13,813 bases of DNA from Nitrososphaerota archaeon (GCA_031282985.1 JAITCR010000004.1:1-13813); one strand, 5' to 3'. Shown: positions 1 through 7,964, counted from the stretch's first letter. Notes: generated by a model not told the origin, from the sequence alone. Program-made: numbers and translations.

Positions 1-111
1 TGTGCACATAAACATGTATATGCCGCCATATTTGTTGAACGAAAACTGCGCGAAAATTTAAATTCCGACTTAAAACAAGCAAGAAAAAGCCATATTTTCA
101 CTAAAAGCTAA
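1..111 (+). CDS. possible 3' end of an unidentified plus-strand gene (partial)
   Basis: Frame 1 is open from the window edge for 36 codons and ends in TAA at 109-111. The peptide is charged and amphipathic, with a segment reading VYAAIFVERKLRENLNSDL followed by a Lys/Arg-rich tail, and it looks like an ordinary soluble protein C-terminus. I do not recognise the family. The gene would converge on the radical SAM gene that ends at 144. The 32 nt between them are A-rich, and on the minus strand they give two T6 runs. The assignment rests only on an open frame of modest length, so it could be chance. Confidence 0.35.
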   Translation, partial: CAHKHVYAAIFVERKLRENLNSDLKQARKSHIFTKS

Positions 112-118
112 ACACATA

Positions 119-143
119 CTAAAAAAGTAACAAACCTAAAAAA
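119..143 (-). terminator. poly-T type terminator region of the radical SAM gene cluster
   Basis: Immediately after the TAA stop of the minus-strand gene at 144, the minus strand carries two runs of six T (from A-runs at 138-143 and 121-126). No hairpin is evident. Archaeal RNA polymerase terminates at T-runs of this kind, so this is a likely but unproven end of the transcript. Confidence 0.35.
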
Positions 144-1616
144 TTAAGAGATTTTGTGTTTTATTTTATTTCTCGCAAGTAAAATCTCTAAAGCTTTTTT
201 GGGGTTGCGAATTGCTCGTAGTAGCCGTTCATGAGTTACTGTTGGGTTTACCAAATTTGCCTCTGCAGCTAGACAACGCAGATCATCAGCGGTAAATTCT
301 GGCGTTTCAATTAGAGGTTGCACAGCAGAGAGTGCGTCATCACTGAAGTCGCTTGTTAGATAGTTTCCTTCTTTAGCTTGTCGATACAATTCAGTACCAT
401 AAAGCGGTGTAGCATAACTGAAGTAAAAGTACTCAGCACCCAAATGGCGCAGTTTATAGGCAAACTGTATGGTTTGTTTCATATCTTCCCTAGTTTCACC
501 AATCATGCCTAAAATAAAAAAGCATCCAACCTTAATACCAACCTTGTGAGCAGCACCCACCGCGTCTTCTACACATTGAAGACTCTGCTTTTTTTTAAGA
601 ACACCATCTACAATACGTTGAACACCAGACTCGGGTGCAATTAAAATTTTTTGACACCCCGCTTTACGCATTAAAGCCAAAAGTTGTGGGTCTAAAGCGT
701 CGGCACGAACACCATTTGGAGTACACCATTCGATGTTTAGACGTTTTTCAATTAACATATTACAAATTTTTACTAACCGTTCACGATTAAAAGCTATATT
801 ATCGTCTAGGAAATCAATTTGACGTATATCATACGCTTTGACTATTTGCTCTATCTCAGCAACAACATTCTCAGCACTACGTGCACGCCACTTACGTCCC
901 ATAACTATATTATTTGAACAAAAAACACAACCATATGGACAACCACGGGTGGTTAACATACGAATTGACGGCTTCTTCAAATTGCCGCTTATGGGAATTT
1001 TTTTAGCTGCTTCAAAAAACTCTTTCATAGGTAACAAATGACGTGCTGGGAAAGGTAACGTGTTAAGATCTTCAATGAAGGGTCTTGGAGCTGTTATTAC
1101 AAGCTTGTTGTTTTCTAGAAACCCTAAGCCTTTAACATTTTTTAAATTCTGAAGTTCATCTTTTTCGAGTGTGTCAGCAAGTTCAAGTGTGGTTATTTCC
1201 TGCTCGCCAATTACTACAAAGTCTACGTTAGCCTGTCGTAAGCACTCGTTAGGGCGTGAGGAGGGATGTAAACCGATAAGTGCGATTTTGAGGTTTTTGT
1301 CGGCAGTTTTAATGGTTTTAGCTACTGCAAAAGCTGCAGTGGACCATCCTGAGTAAGGCACTGAGATGACAACAAGTTTGGGTTGAAATTTTTGTATTCT
1401 GGCGGCAATTTCTGTGTTGGATAATCCTTGGCGGTATTTTCCTCCTTCGATCTCTTCGAGAAGTTCCCAACCTTCATTGGGTACATCGATGACCAGAATT
1501 TTATGTTTTTTTTCTAGCACTGCAGCTACATATGCGATATCCATTGGTTGGTAAACGCTTGGTTTTCCCCAAGCTTTTGGTTGGATTCTAGGTGGATTTA
1601 TGAGGCAAACGTGCAT
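144..1616 (-). CDS. B12-binding-domain radical SAM protein (paralog 1)
   Basis: A 490-residue cobalamin-binding plus radical SAM protein of the BchE/HpnP-like (COG1032) superfamily. Residues 1-150 form the Rossmann-like B12 domain, starting with an INPP motif and carrying IGLHPSS around 114-120; the base-off DxHxxG motif is absent, as in most class B enzymes. The linker reads LPFPARHLLP (187-196). The radical SAM domain has R-G-C226-P-Y-G-C230-V-F-C233 for the 4Fe-4S cluster, LGMIGET (369-375) near the SAM site and TPLYGT (403-408) at the barrel end. It is about 30 residues longer than its three paralogs, mostly from an insert near residues 48-70. The ATG at 1616 lacks a strong Shine-Dalgarno motif. 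It is the last gene of a probable three-gene minus-strand operon, 98 nt after paralog 2. The substrate is unknown; methylation or C-C/ring chemistry is typical of the class. Confidence 0.88.
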   Translation of the reverse strand: MHVCLINPPRIQPKAWGKPSVYQPMDIAYVAAVLEKKHKILVIDVPNEGWELLEEIEGGKYRQGLSNTEIAARIQKFQPKLVVISVPYSGWSTAAFAVAKTIKTADKNLKIALIGLHPSSRPNECLRQANVDFVVIGEQEITTLELADTLEKDELQNLKNVKGLGFLENNKLVITAPRPFIEDLNTLPFPARHLLPMKEFFEAAKKIPISGNLKKPSIRMLTTRGCPYGCVFCSNNIVMGRKWRARSAENVVAEIEQIVKAYDIRQIDFLDDNIAFNRERLVKICNMLIEKRLNIEWCTPNGVRADALDPQLLALMRKAGCQKILIAPESGVQRIVDGVLKKKQSLQCVEDAVGAAHKVGIKVGCFFILGMIGETREDMKQTIQFAYKLRHLGAEYFYFSYATPLYGTELYRQAKEGNYLTSDFSDDALSAVQPLIETPEFTADDLRCLAAEANLVNPTVTHERLLRAIRNPKKALEILLARNKIKHKIS

Positions 1617-1714
1617 TTAATGGCCATCTCAAGCTGAAGTATGGTTTTGGGCATCTGAAAAACTTTTGCTAAAATTGGAGGGTATAGAGAATGTTTAGGA
1701 AAGAGCAGATGTGT

Positions 1715-3100
1715 CTATTGGCCTTTTATGCGCCAGATTAGATGGTTGACAGCGACTCGGGACATGACGCGGCTGTAAAAATTGCGTTTGAACATATGAC
1801 GTATGGCGTATTTTGATGAATAGAAACTGTTGTAAAAATCTGTACGTAATCGCATTGCTTCTTCGTCTGAGAGCAGGGGGTTTTCAAATACGGGTATTGT
1901 GGTGTCATAGCGGCTCCAATCAGGTGACATTTTATAGCCAAGTTGTTCGACTTCCTTGCGTAGCTCTGTGCCAGGGTATGGTGTCGCAATACAGAGATAT
2001 ACGTCATCGGGTTCAACTCGTCTAATGAAGTCAAAGGTTTCTTTGCGCATCTCTGCTGTTTCTCCGGGATAACCAATGATAATGGATATAGCAACAAATA
2101 AACCGGATTTTTTTGCCATTTTAATAGCAGACTCATTTTGCTCAACAGTAGTGCGTTTATTTACCGCGTTAAGTACATTTTGGCAGCCTGATTCTACGCC
2201 AAAGAAAACTTGTTGACAGTTAGTGTTTTTCATTTTAGCAAACATTTCTTCGCTAACTTTGTCTGCACGTGTTTGACAGTCCCATGGAATGTTAAGTTTT
2301 CTGCTTTTTATTTCATCACAAATATCATAGAGTCGTTTTTTATCAAGTGTTAATGTATCATCATAAAAAGTAAAAGAATCCGCGCCATATTCACGTTTTA
2401 ACAATTCAAGTTCATGACCGATATTTTGAGGACTTCGTACACGATACTGTCGGCCTAAAATGCGGCTAGTAGTGCAAAAGTTGCATTGAAAAGGACAACC
2501 ACGACTAGTGATTACTGGAAAGAACAGTTTACCAAAAAGCCGATACTTTTCAAGTGGAAAATTTTTGTACGCAGGAAAAGGTAAATCATCCAAATTTTGA
2601 ATGAAATCCCTACTGGGGTTTTGTACAATCTGGTCTTGATGACGGTAAGTAATACCATAAGCAGAGTTTAAACCAACACCATTAACAATTCTTTGGGTTA
2701 ACTCTGCAAAAGTTACCTCACCCTCACCGCGAACAATCACATCAACAGCTGGTTCAGCTGCAAGAAGTTCTTTATCCATAAAAGTGGCATGTGGACCACC
2801 TAAAACAACCGCAGCACTAGGACAGACTTCTTTAGCACCTCTTACAGCCATAAGAGTTGAAAGTACCATAGGAGTCATTGAACTTATACCGATAACATCA
2901 GGATTAAACGTAGCAAGTTTTTGCTTAAGCTGATTTTGGTCAATACCTTCAGCGATACAGTCTAGAACAGTTACTTGGTTACCTTTCTCTTCAAGAACAG
3001 CTGCTAAATAGGCTAAACCCATAGGCAAATAGGGATGATGATGAAAGACACCTTGTAGCGGTGGAGGATTAACCAATATGACTTTTGCAGTTGTGCCCAT
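1715..3100 (-). CDS. B12-binding-domain radical SAM protein (paralog 2)
   Basis: A 461-residue class B-type radical SAM protein. The N-terminal cobalamin-binding Rossmann domain covers roughly residues 5-140, with NPPP at 11-14 and LGGPHATF at 100-107. The radical SAM core has SRGCPFQCNFC, with C202, C206 and C209 ligating the 4Fe-4S cluster, then FGVESG (298-303), GYPGET (341-346) and TPYPGT (371-376). The C-terminal 80 residues are a basic helical tail of unknown role. The ATG at 3100 has a GGTGA Shine-Dalgarno motif 6 nt upstream. Its length equals that of paralog 3 just upstream (36 nt gap), and the later motifs fall at the same residue numbers, so the two look like a tandem duplication and are probably co-transcribed. 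The family is clear; the substrate is not. Confidence 0.88.
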   Translation of the reverse strand: MGTTAKVILVNPPPLQGVFHHHPYLPMGLAYLAAVLEEKGNQVTVLDCIAEGIDQNQLKQKLATFNPDVIGISSMTPMVLSTLMAVRGAKEVCPSAAVVLGGPHATFMDKELLAAEPAVDVIVRGEGEVTFAELTQRIVNGVGLNSAYGITYRHQDQIVQNPSRDFIQNLDDLPFPAYKNFPLEKYRLFGKLFFPVITSRGCPFQCNFCTTSRILGRQYRVRSPQNIGHELELLKREYGADSFTFYDDTLTLDKKRLYDICDEIKSRKLNIPWDCQTRADKVSEEMFAKMKNTNCQQVFFGVESGCQNVLNAVNKRTTVEQNESAIKMAKKSGLFVAISIIIGYPGETAEMRKETFDFIRRVEPDDVYLCIATPYPGTELRKEVEQLGYKMSPDWSRYDTTIPVFENPLLSDEEAMRLRTDFYNSFYSSKYAIRHMFKRNFYSRVMSRVAVNHLIWRIKGQ

Positions 3101-3136
3101 TATCGTTCACCATCAGACATGAGAAGAGAAAAACAG

Positions 3137-4522
3137 CTAAAAAGCTGATTTGATTTTTCTTCGCAGATGCGCTAAAGCGGTTCTTGTGGCTGATTTTCCA
3201 TAGACACCACCTTTTCGCCACATCTTCCAAATGTAGCTTGGGCGTATGTAGAAACTTTGGAAAGCTTTTTCACGCATATCTTTGAGCTGTTCTGAGCTGA
3301 TGTATGGAGTTTCAAATATGGGAGTAGCAGTGTCATAACGGTTGAAATCGGCAATTTTTAACCAGCCTTTCTGGGTTACGAGCTCATACATTGGAGTTCC
3401 CGGATATGGCGTAGCAATGTAGTAGCCAACATCGTCAGGATTGAGCTCTTCGATGAATTTGGTTGTTTCCCGTAAAGTTTCAGGGGTTTCTTCAGGGAAA
3501 CCTAAAACAACGCTTGCAACCGTCATTAAACCGATGTCTTGAGCAGTTTTAAAGGAGTTCTTTATAGTTTCAAGTTTGTAACCTTTACCCATGGCATCGA
3601 TGACCATTTGGGATCCAGCTTCAACACCAAACCAGACAGCAATGCATCCGGCATCTTTCATTGTTTGTAGAAGCTCTCTATCAACCATGTCTACGCGGGT
3701 TTCGCAGTCCCATTTAATTTTCAGACCCCGCTCTTGTATGAGTGTACATATTTCTCGAACACGGTTCTGGTCAACTGAGAATGCATCATCATAGAAAGTA
3801 AATTGTTGAGCCCCGAAATCTTTAACCAAATGTTCAAGCTCATCAACTACGTTCTTAGGACTTCTCATACGATATCCCCTGCCAAACATACGCACGGCTG
3901 AACAGAAGTTACACCAAAAAGTACAACCTCGACTGGTATATACTGGGAAAATAACTACACCAAACTTGTTGAGATAATCAAGTGGAAAGAGATGATGCGC
4001 AGGGAAAGGCAAAGAGTCAAGATCTTGAATGTAGGGTCTATCAGGATTTTTAACAATTTCATCGCCATTTCTACAAGTGGTGCCCACAACATCATAGTAA
4101 GGCTTTCCTGCCTCAATGCGCTCCATTAACTCAAGAAGAGTAACCTCACCCTCTTTACGCACGACAATATCAAGTTCAGGATATTCTTTTAAGGCATTCT
4201 CATCCCAAAAAGAAACATGCGAACCCCCAAGCAACGTTACAATTTTAGGATTCACTTCTTTGGCAATTTTTGCACATTCACCACCTGACTTGTAAATCAG
4301 AGTGGTTGCGCTCATACCCACAACATCAGGATTACGCTTAGCAAGCTCCTCTTTAAACTGGTCATAAGTTAGCTTCATTGCTTGGCAATCAATAACATCC
4401 ACTTGATAGCCAGCCCGCTCTAAAACAGCAGCCAAATAACCAATTCCTAATGGAATAAATGGCGGATGCTGATGAGCCCCTTGTGGATAAGGCGGGTTAA
4501 CAAATGTAACATGAGACTTCAA
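3137..4522 (-). CDS. B12-binding-domain radical SAM protein (paralog 3)
   Basis: A 461-residue protein with an N-terminal B12-binding domain (NPPYPQG at 9-15, LGGSHVSF at 98-105) and a radical SAM core with SRGCTFWCNFC, giving cluster ligands C200, C204 and C207. FGVEAG (298-303), GFPEET (341-346) and TPYPGT (371-376) match the positions in paralog 2. The start is a TTG at 4522. A run of four G lies 8 nt upstream on the minus strand, a TATA-like box lies further upstream, and the next in-frame Met is near residue 49, inside the B12 domain, so the TTG is the best start. It is probably the first gene of a three-gene operon running to 144. The reaction is unknown; the family includes carbon methylases and ring- or C-C-bond-forming enzymes. 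Confidence 0.88.
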   Translation of the reverse strand: MKSHVTFVNPPYPQGAHQHPPFIPLGIGYLAAVLERAGYQVDVIDCQAMKLTYDQFKEELAKRNPDVVGMSATTLIYKSGGECAKIAKEVNPKIVTLLGGSHVSFWDENALKEYPELDIVVRKEGEVTLLELMERIEAGKPYYDVVGTTCRNGDEIVKNPDRPYIQDLDSLPFPAHHLFPLDYLNKFGVVIFPVYTSRGCTFWCNFCSAVRMFGRGYRMRSPKNVVDELEHLVKDFGAQQFTFYDDAFSVDQNRVREICTLIQERGLKIKWDCETRVDMVDRELLQTMKDAGCIAVWFGVEAGSQMVIDAMGKGYKLETIKNSFKTAQDIGLMTVASVVLGFPEETPETLRETTKFIEELNPDDVGYYIATPYPGTPMYELVTQKGWLKIADFNRYDTATPIFETPYISSEQLKDMREKAFQSFYIRPSYIWKMWRKGGVYGKSATRTALAHLRRKIKSAF

Positions 4523-4789
4523 ATTTTTTTCCCCTATCTCGTTCGTGATAGATTGGATACTTTGATTAATATACGTTTTTGAATCTAAAGAGTTCTATCA
4601 AAAAATCACAAAAAGCAAAAACCACAAAAAGTTCACACCTATAGAGTATTTAGGAACATTTTGAGGTTTGAGGGGTAAATTATAGAGAAAATACTTACAG
4701 AATTTGTTTTCTGCGTGTTAGTAATTGTTTTTTACGTGTTATTAAATGCTGTAATGCTTAAATTGCAGGGAATAATCAATTAAAAGTTA
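4523..4789. other. divergent intergenic region between paralog 3 and the methyltransferase
   Basis: This 267-nt AT-rich region separates two divergent genes and should hold both promoters. It contains the minus-strand TATA box (4565-4575) and a plus-strand TTAAAT-like box near 4757-4764. The plus-strand box would start transcription almost at the methyltransferase ATG, implying a nearly leaderless mRNA. A 9-nt direct repeat, CACAAAAAG, occurs at 4607-4615 and 4623-4631, 16 nt apart, and could be an operator half-site pair or just low-complexity sequence. No gene or RNA was recognised here. Confidence 0.4.
4565..4575 (-). promoter_or_regulatory. TATA-like promoter of the three-gene radical SAM operon
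   Basis: The minus strand reads TATATTAA at 4573-4566. A transcript starting about 26 nt downstream would begin near 4544 and give a leader of roughly 20 nt containing the four-G Shine-Dalgarno motif before the TTG start at 4522. Spacing fits an archaeal promoter. The call is by eye. Confidence 0.45.
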
Positions 4790-5497
4790 ATGACAAACAG
4801 CATTAAAAGTTACATCCATGGCGTAATGTGGCTTCTTAGAAACCCAAAACAAATACAGCACATTATCATACGGGAAACGTTGTATCGTCACAGAAAAACA
4901 AGCCGTCAAGGCTGGATTGAATGGCAGAAATATGACACATACACAGCTGCATTTCAACACAGCACAGCAATTTCCTATGCGAGACCGCTTAATCAGGCAA
5001 GAATTCAAACTTTTCTTAAAATGATAAGTAGCGGCGGTAAAAATCTAAATGTTCTTGATGTTGGCTGTGGTGATGGCGTATTAAGTGAACCCATCGCAAA
5101 GCAAGGTAACACTGTTACGGGTTTTGATTTACCAACAATTACACCAATGGCTCACAATCGGGGTATTTCAAATGTTTTCTCAGGAGACGCGGAAAATTTG
5201 GCATTTAAAGCTGAAGTTTTTGATGTTGTTTTGGCATCAGAGGTTGTTGAGCATCTTTGGAATCCTCAACGTTTTCTTGATGATGCTTATCGAGTTTTAA
5301 AACCTAATGGATTGTTGATTTTGGAGGCTCCAGAGGGTATAGAGGGTTTACGGTATGATGCTCACAAGAATTGGTTCACTACAGAAAGGTTCCAACATAT
5401 GCTTGGCAGAAAATTTACTCTGCTTCAGTCAAAAACATATTCGCCTGAATGGGGTGCTCCAACGGCGACATTTATTTGTTTGTTTAAAAAGAGTTAA
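4790..5497 (+). CDS. class I SAM-dependent methyltransferase
   Basis: A 235-residue Methyltransf_11/UbiE-like enzyme. Motif I is VLDVGCGDG (88-96), the acidic residue that would bind the SAM ribose is D113 in TGFDL, SEVVEHLWNP lies at 150-159, and the post-motif strand RVLKPNGLLIL lies at 168-178. About 75 residues precede motif I; they are basic and helical, with no clear signal peptide. The ATG at 4790 lacks a well-spaced Shine-Dalgarno motif, and the putative TATA box sits so close that the mRNA may be leaderless. The gene runs opposite to the flanking radical SAM genes, and its last 14 bp overlap the 3' end of the reductase gene. Location suggests it methylates an intermediate (for example a hydroxyl or carboxyl) in the same pathway, but the acceptor cannot be read from sequence. 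Confidence 0.85.
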   Translation: MTNSIKSYIHGVMWLLRNPKQIQHIIIRETLYRHRKTSRQGWIEWQKYDTYTAAFQHSTAISYARPLNQARIQTFLKMISSGGKNLNVLDVGCGDGVLSEPIAKQGNTVTGFDLPTITPMAHNRGISNVFSGDAENLAFKAEVFDVVLASEVVEHLWNPQRFLDDAYRVLKPNGLLILEAPEGIEGLRYDAHKNWFTTERFQHMLGRKFTLLQSKTYSPEWGAPTATFICLFKKS

Positions 5498-6578
5498 TGG
5501 TGAGTTTTTCATGTGTTTCTTTGAGCATGTGTTTTATTGGTAAGTTGTATGGGCATTTTTGTTGGCATAATCCGCATAGGGCGCATTTGTCGGGTTTTAT
5601 ATCTAATCCGGTGTATAGTTTTTGTGCCCAATTTTTCAATCCATAGACTGAGTAAAAGGAGTTAAATCGCAGTATTGCGGGGATGTTGATTTTTTCAGGG
5701 CAGTTCATGCATAGACCGCAGTCGCGGCAGTAGGTTTCAAGTTTGAAGTTGAAACGTTTATGTTCTATGTCAGTTAATTCTTGATAGTTTGTGCCTACTT
5801 TAGCGGCGGTTTCAACTTCTGCAATTGAGCGTAGTCCTGTTAGTGTTGAGGTTATATTCTTTGACAAGTTGTATCTAAGAAGACTTTGAACCATTTCGGT
5901 GTTATTTTGTCCAAGTAATGCTTTGAGTTCGGGCTCATCAGACAATAGAGAAAGTGAGGGTTTATACATGCAAGTTATGAGGTTGGATGTTTTTGCTGAA
6001 AAGGTTTTCATTGCTATTACGCCAACGTCTAAGTCTTTGGCGAGGGGTAAAAGTTCTTCTTCAGCTTGGCGAGTTATAATGTTAAGTGGAACAAGCACTG
6101 TGTCGAATTCGCCTGTTTTGATGGCTTTGGTTAAAATTTGTGGTTTGTGTCCGGTTATGCCAATAAAGTTGGTTAATTTTTTTCTTTGTGCTTCTTTGCA
6201 AGTTTGCAGGGCTCCGTCTGAACTCATTGTTTTAGTTAGAGTTTTTTCGTCATCTATTCCATGTAGTTGTATTATGTCAACATGTTCTGTTTGGAGAAGA
6301 CGGAGACTGTTTTTCATGTCTTCTAATGATTCCTTTTTGGTTCTAGATCCGGTTTTTGTAGTAATAATGCATTGGTTGCGAGTGTCTTTTAGGGCACAAC
6401 CGATTTTTTCTTCGCTATCTCCATCCCAGCGGGAGCTATCAAAATAGTTAATACCTAATTCAGATGCTCTCCTAACAATGTCTACAGCGGCAGATTTTTC
6501 TATTTCAGAGATCCATGTTCCGCCGAAACCGACTATAGATATTTGAAGGTTTGTTCTGCCAAGCCTTCGTGTCTGCAA
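5484..6578 (-). CDS. aldo/keto reductase-like protein with C-terminal 2x[4Fe-4S] domain
   Basis: A 364-residue COG1453-type protein: an aldo/keto reductase TIM barrel (about 1-270) followed by a ferredoxin-like domain. Cysteines C284, C287, C290, C293-P and C332, C335, C338, C342-P are arranged for two 4Fe-4S clusters. Of the AKR catalytic tetrad, D47 (YFDSS), K75 (TTKTG) and H106 (QLHG) are present. The usual Tyr, normally in a GYGDSE-type motif, is replaced: the text reads SSRWDGDSE, with Asp52 at the Tyr position. The start is a TTG at 6578 with AGGG 6 nt upstream, only 12 nt after the stop of radical SAM paralog 4, so the two are almost certainly co-transcribed. It may act as an electron carrier or a non-canonical oxidoreductase for the radical SAM enzyme; that role is inferred. 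Confidence 0.85.
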   Translation of the reverse strand: MQTRRLGRTNLQISIVGFGGTWISEIEKSAAVDIVRRASELGINYFDSSRWDGDSEEKIGCALKDTRNQCIITTKTGSRTKKESLEDMKNSLRLLQTEHVDIIQLHGIDDEKTLTKTMSSDGALQTCKEAQRKKLTNFIGITGHKPQILTKAIKTGEFDTVLVPLNIITRQAEEELLPLAKDLDVGVIAMKTFSAKTSNLITCMYKPSLSLLSDEPELKALLGQNNTEMVQSLLRYNLSKNITSTLTGLRSIAEVETAAKVGTNYQELTDIEHKRFNFKLETYCRDCGLCMNCPEKINIPAILRFNSFYSVYGLKNWAQKLYTGLDIKPDKCALCGLCQQKCPYNLPIKHMLKETHEKLTINSF

Positions 6579-6590
6579 CTATGTCCCTGC

Positions 6591-7964
6591 CTATGCCATA
6601 CCTGCGTTATCAATAGGTTTTGGGTTGAGTCTTCGTTTAGCGAAGTTTAACACACCCTCTCTTTGGATACGTTTTAGAATGCGTTTTGGTGCACGATGAT
6701 AGTCTCTGAAAAACTGTTTTTGTATACGCATTAATTCATCATAGTCAAATTCGTCGGTTTTATAACTGTAGAGAAAATCATCAAGCTGAGTATATTTACC
6801 TGTTTCAAGCATTTCACGCCATAATGGACTATCGGGATAAGCTATAAACACGTTGAATTGGCACCAGTCAGCGTCAAGTTTTTCAGCAAAACGGTAAGAG
6901 GCCATTAAGTCTTCCCTAGTTTCGCTAGGCATGCCCAACATAAATGAGCAAGCCACTTGTATTCCCGCTTTGCGACACATTTTAAAAGCGTCTTCTATTT
7001 GCTCCAAAGTTATGTTACGATTAATATGGTTGAGAACTTTCTGTGAACCAGATTCTATACCAAACCATATGGTTTTGCAGCCTGCAGATGCCATTTTTTC
7101 AAGAATTTCTTGGTTAACAAGGTCAACTCTTGTGTCACATACCCATTCAAGATCCAGTTTGCTGTTAATTAGTAAATCGCAGAACTCAACAGTTTGGTTC
7201 TTACGCATTGTAAAATTGTCGTTAATAAAATAAATACCTCTGGTGCCATATTTAGTTACTAAATCGTTTACGCCAGCCATGACACGTTGAGGGCTAAATT
7301 GGCGGTTGATGTTTCCCCAGAGTTTTTTAGTTTCACAAAATCCACAGCTGAAAGTGCAACCTCGACTTATGCTCATAACGTCAGCGGGTTTGGCTTTTAA
7401 AAATTCTATGTTGCGATCATATTTTTCTAACGGTAAAAGGTGACGTGCGGGGAAAGGTAACTCATCCATATTAAGGAAAACAGGTTCATTTTTTATAACA
7501 CCCGAAGAGCTCCTGCAGACTACACCTGCAACAGTTGAAGCTCCAAAATAATCACCTTTCACAATGAAAGAGGCCAGTTCCGCTATCGCTCGTTCCCCTT
7601 CGCCCATAACGGCGTAGTCAATTTCAGATGTTTCAAGCAGACTTTCGGGCATGTAAGATGCATGCCATCCGCCGACAACAATTTTGCAGTTTGGAGCTAC
7701 CTGTTTAATTGCTTTTGCGGTTTCAACGCATTTTTTGTATGTAGCACTTCCACAGGTTATACCAACAATAGCAGGTTGAAGTTTCAAAACATATTGTTGA
7801 ACGTCTTCTGTGCTTTGCTGCATTAGGTAGTTATCAAGCATTTGTACTTCATGCCCCGCTTGTTCTAAGGCGGCAGCAACGTACATGAGTCCAAGTGGAG
7901 GAAGTCTTTTTCCGTGGAACCATGGTGCGTTAGAAGGGGGCGCAGTGGTCATTAACAAAATCAT
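6591..7964 (-). CDS. B12-binding-domain radical SAM protein (paralog 4)
   Basis: A 457-residue member of the same superfamily as the three genes at 144-4522. The B12 domain (about 1-135) carries VGGWHASYMPES (97-108). The radical SAM core has ISRGCTFSCGFC, with cluster ligands C203, C207 and C210, then FGIESG (301-306) and LGMPSET (343-349). The barrel-end motif is AYPDSP (375-380) instead of the TPYPGT of paralogs 2 and 3, so its active-site pocket probably differs. The linker LPFPARHLLPL is shared nearly exactly with paralog 1. The ATG at 7964 has a strong AGGAGA motif about 8 nt upstream. It leads a two-gene operon with the Fe-S aldo/keto reductase-like gene. Substrate unknown. Confidence 0.88.
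   Translation of the reverse strand: MILLMTTAPPSNAPWFHGKRLPPLGLMYVAAALEQAGHEVQMLDNYLMQQSTEDVQQYVLKLQPAIVGITCGSATYKKCVETAKAIKQVAPNCKIVVGGWHASYMPESLLETSEIDYAVMGEGERAIAELASFIVKGDYFGASTVAGVVCRSSSGVIKNEPVFLNMDELPFPARHLLPLEKYDRNIEFLKAKPADVMSISRGCTFSCGFCETKKLWGNINRQFSPQRVMAGVNDLVTKYGTRGIYFINDNFTMRKNQTVEFCDLLINSKLDLEWVCDTRVDLVNQEILEKMASAGCKTIWFGIESGSQKVLNHINRNITLEQIEDAFKMCRKAGIQVACSFMLGMPSETREDLMASYRFAEKLDADWCQFNVFIAYPDSPLWREMLETGKYTQLDDFLYSYKTDEFDYDELMRIQKQFFRDYHRAPKRILKRIQREGVLNFAKRRLNPKPIDNAGMA

Noticed and set aside
1738..2145. 135-codon minus-strand frame inside radical SAM paralog 2
   Set aside because: It is in another frame of the same strand, inside a protein with conserved motifs throughout. 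The peptide looks like out-of-frame translation.
4601..4640. A-rich direct repeats as an operator or origin element
   Set aside because: Two copies of a 9-nt A-rich word in AT-rich intergenic DNA are weak evidence, so they are noted only within the intergenic entry.
5899..6447. 182-codon plus-strand open frame opposite the aldo/keto reductase-like gene
   Set aside because: It lies wholly antisense to a gene with clear motifs and iron-sulphur cysteines, its peptide is Ser/Val/Leu-rich without recognisable motifs, and it has no promoter of its own.
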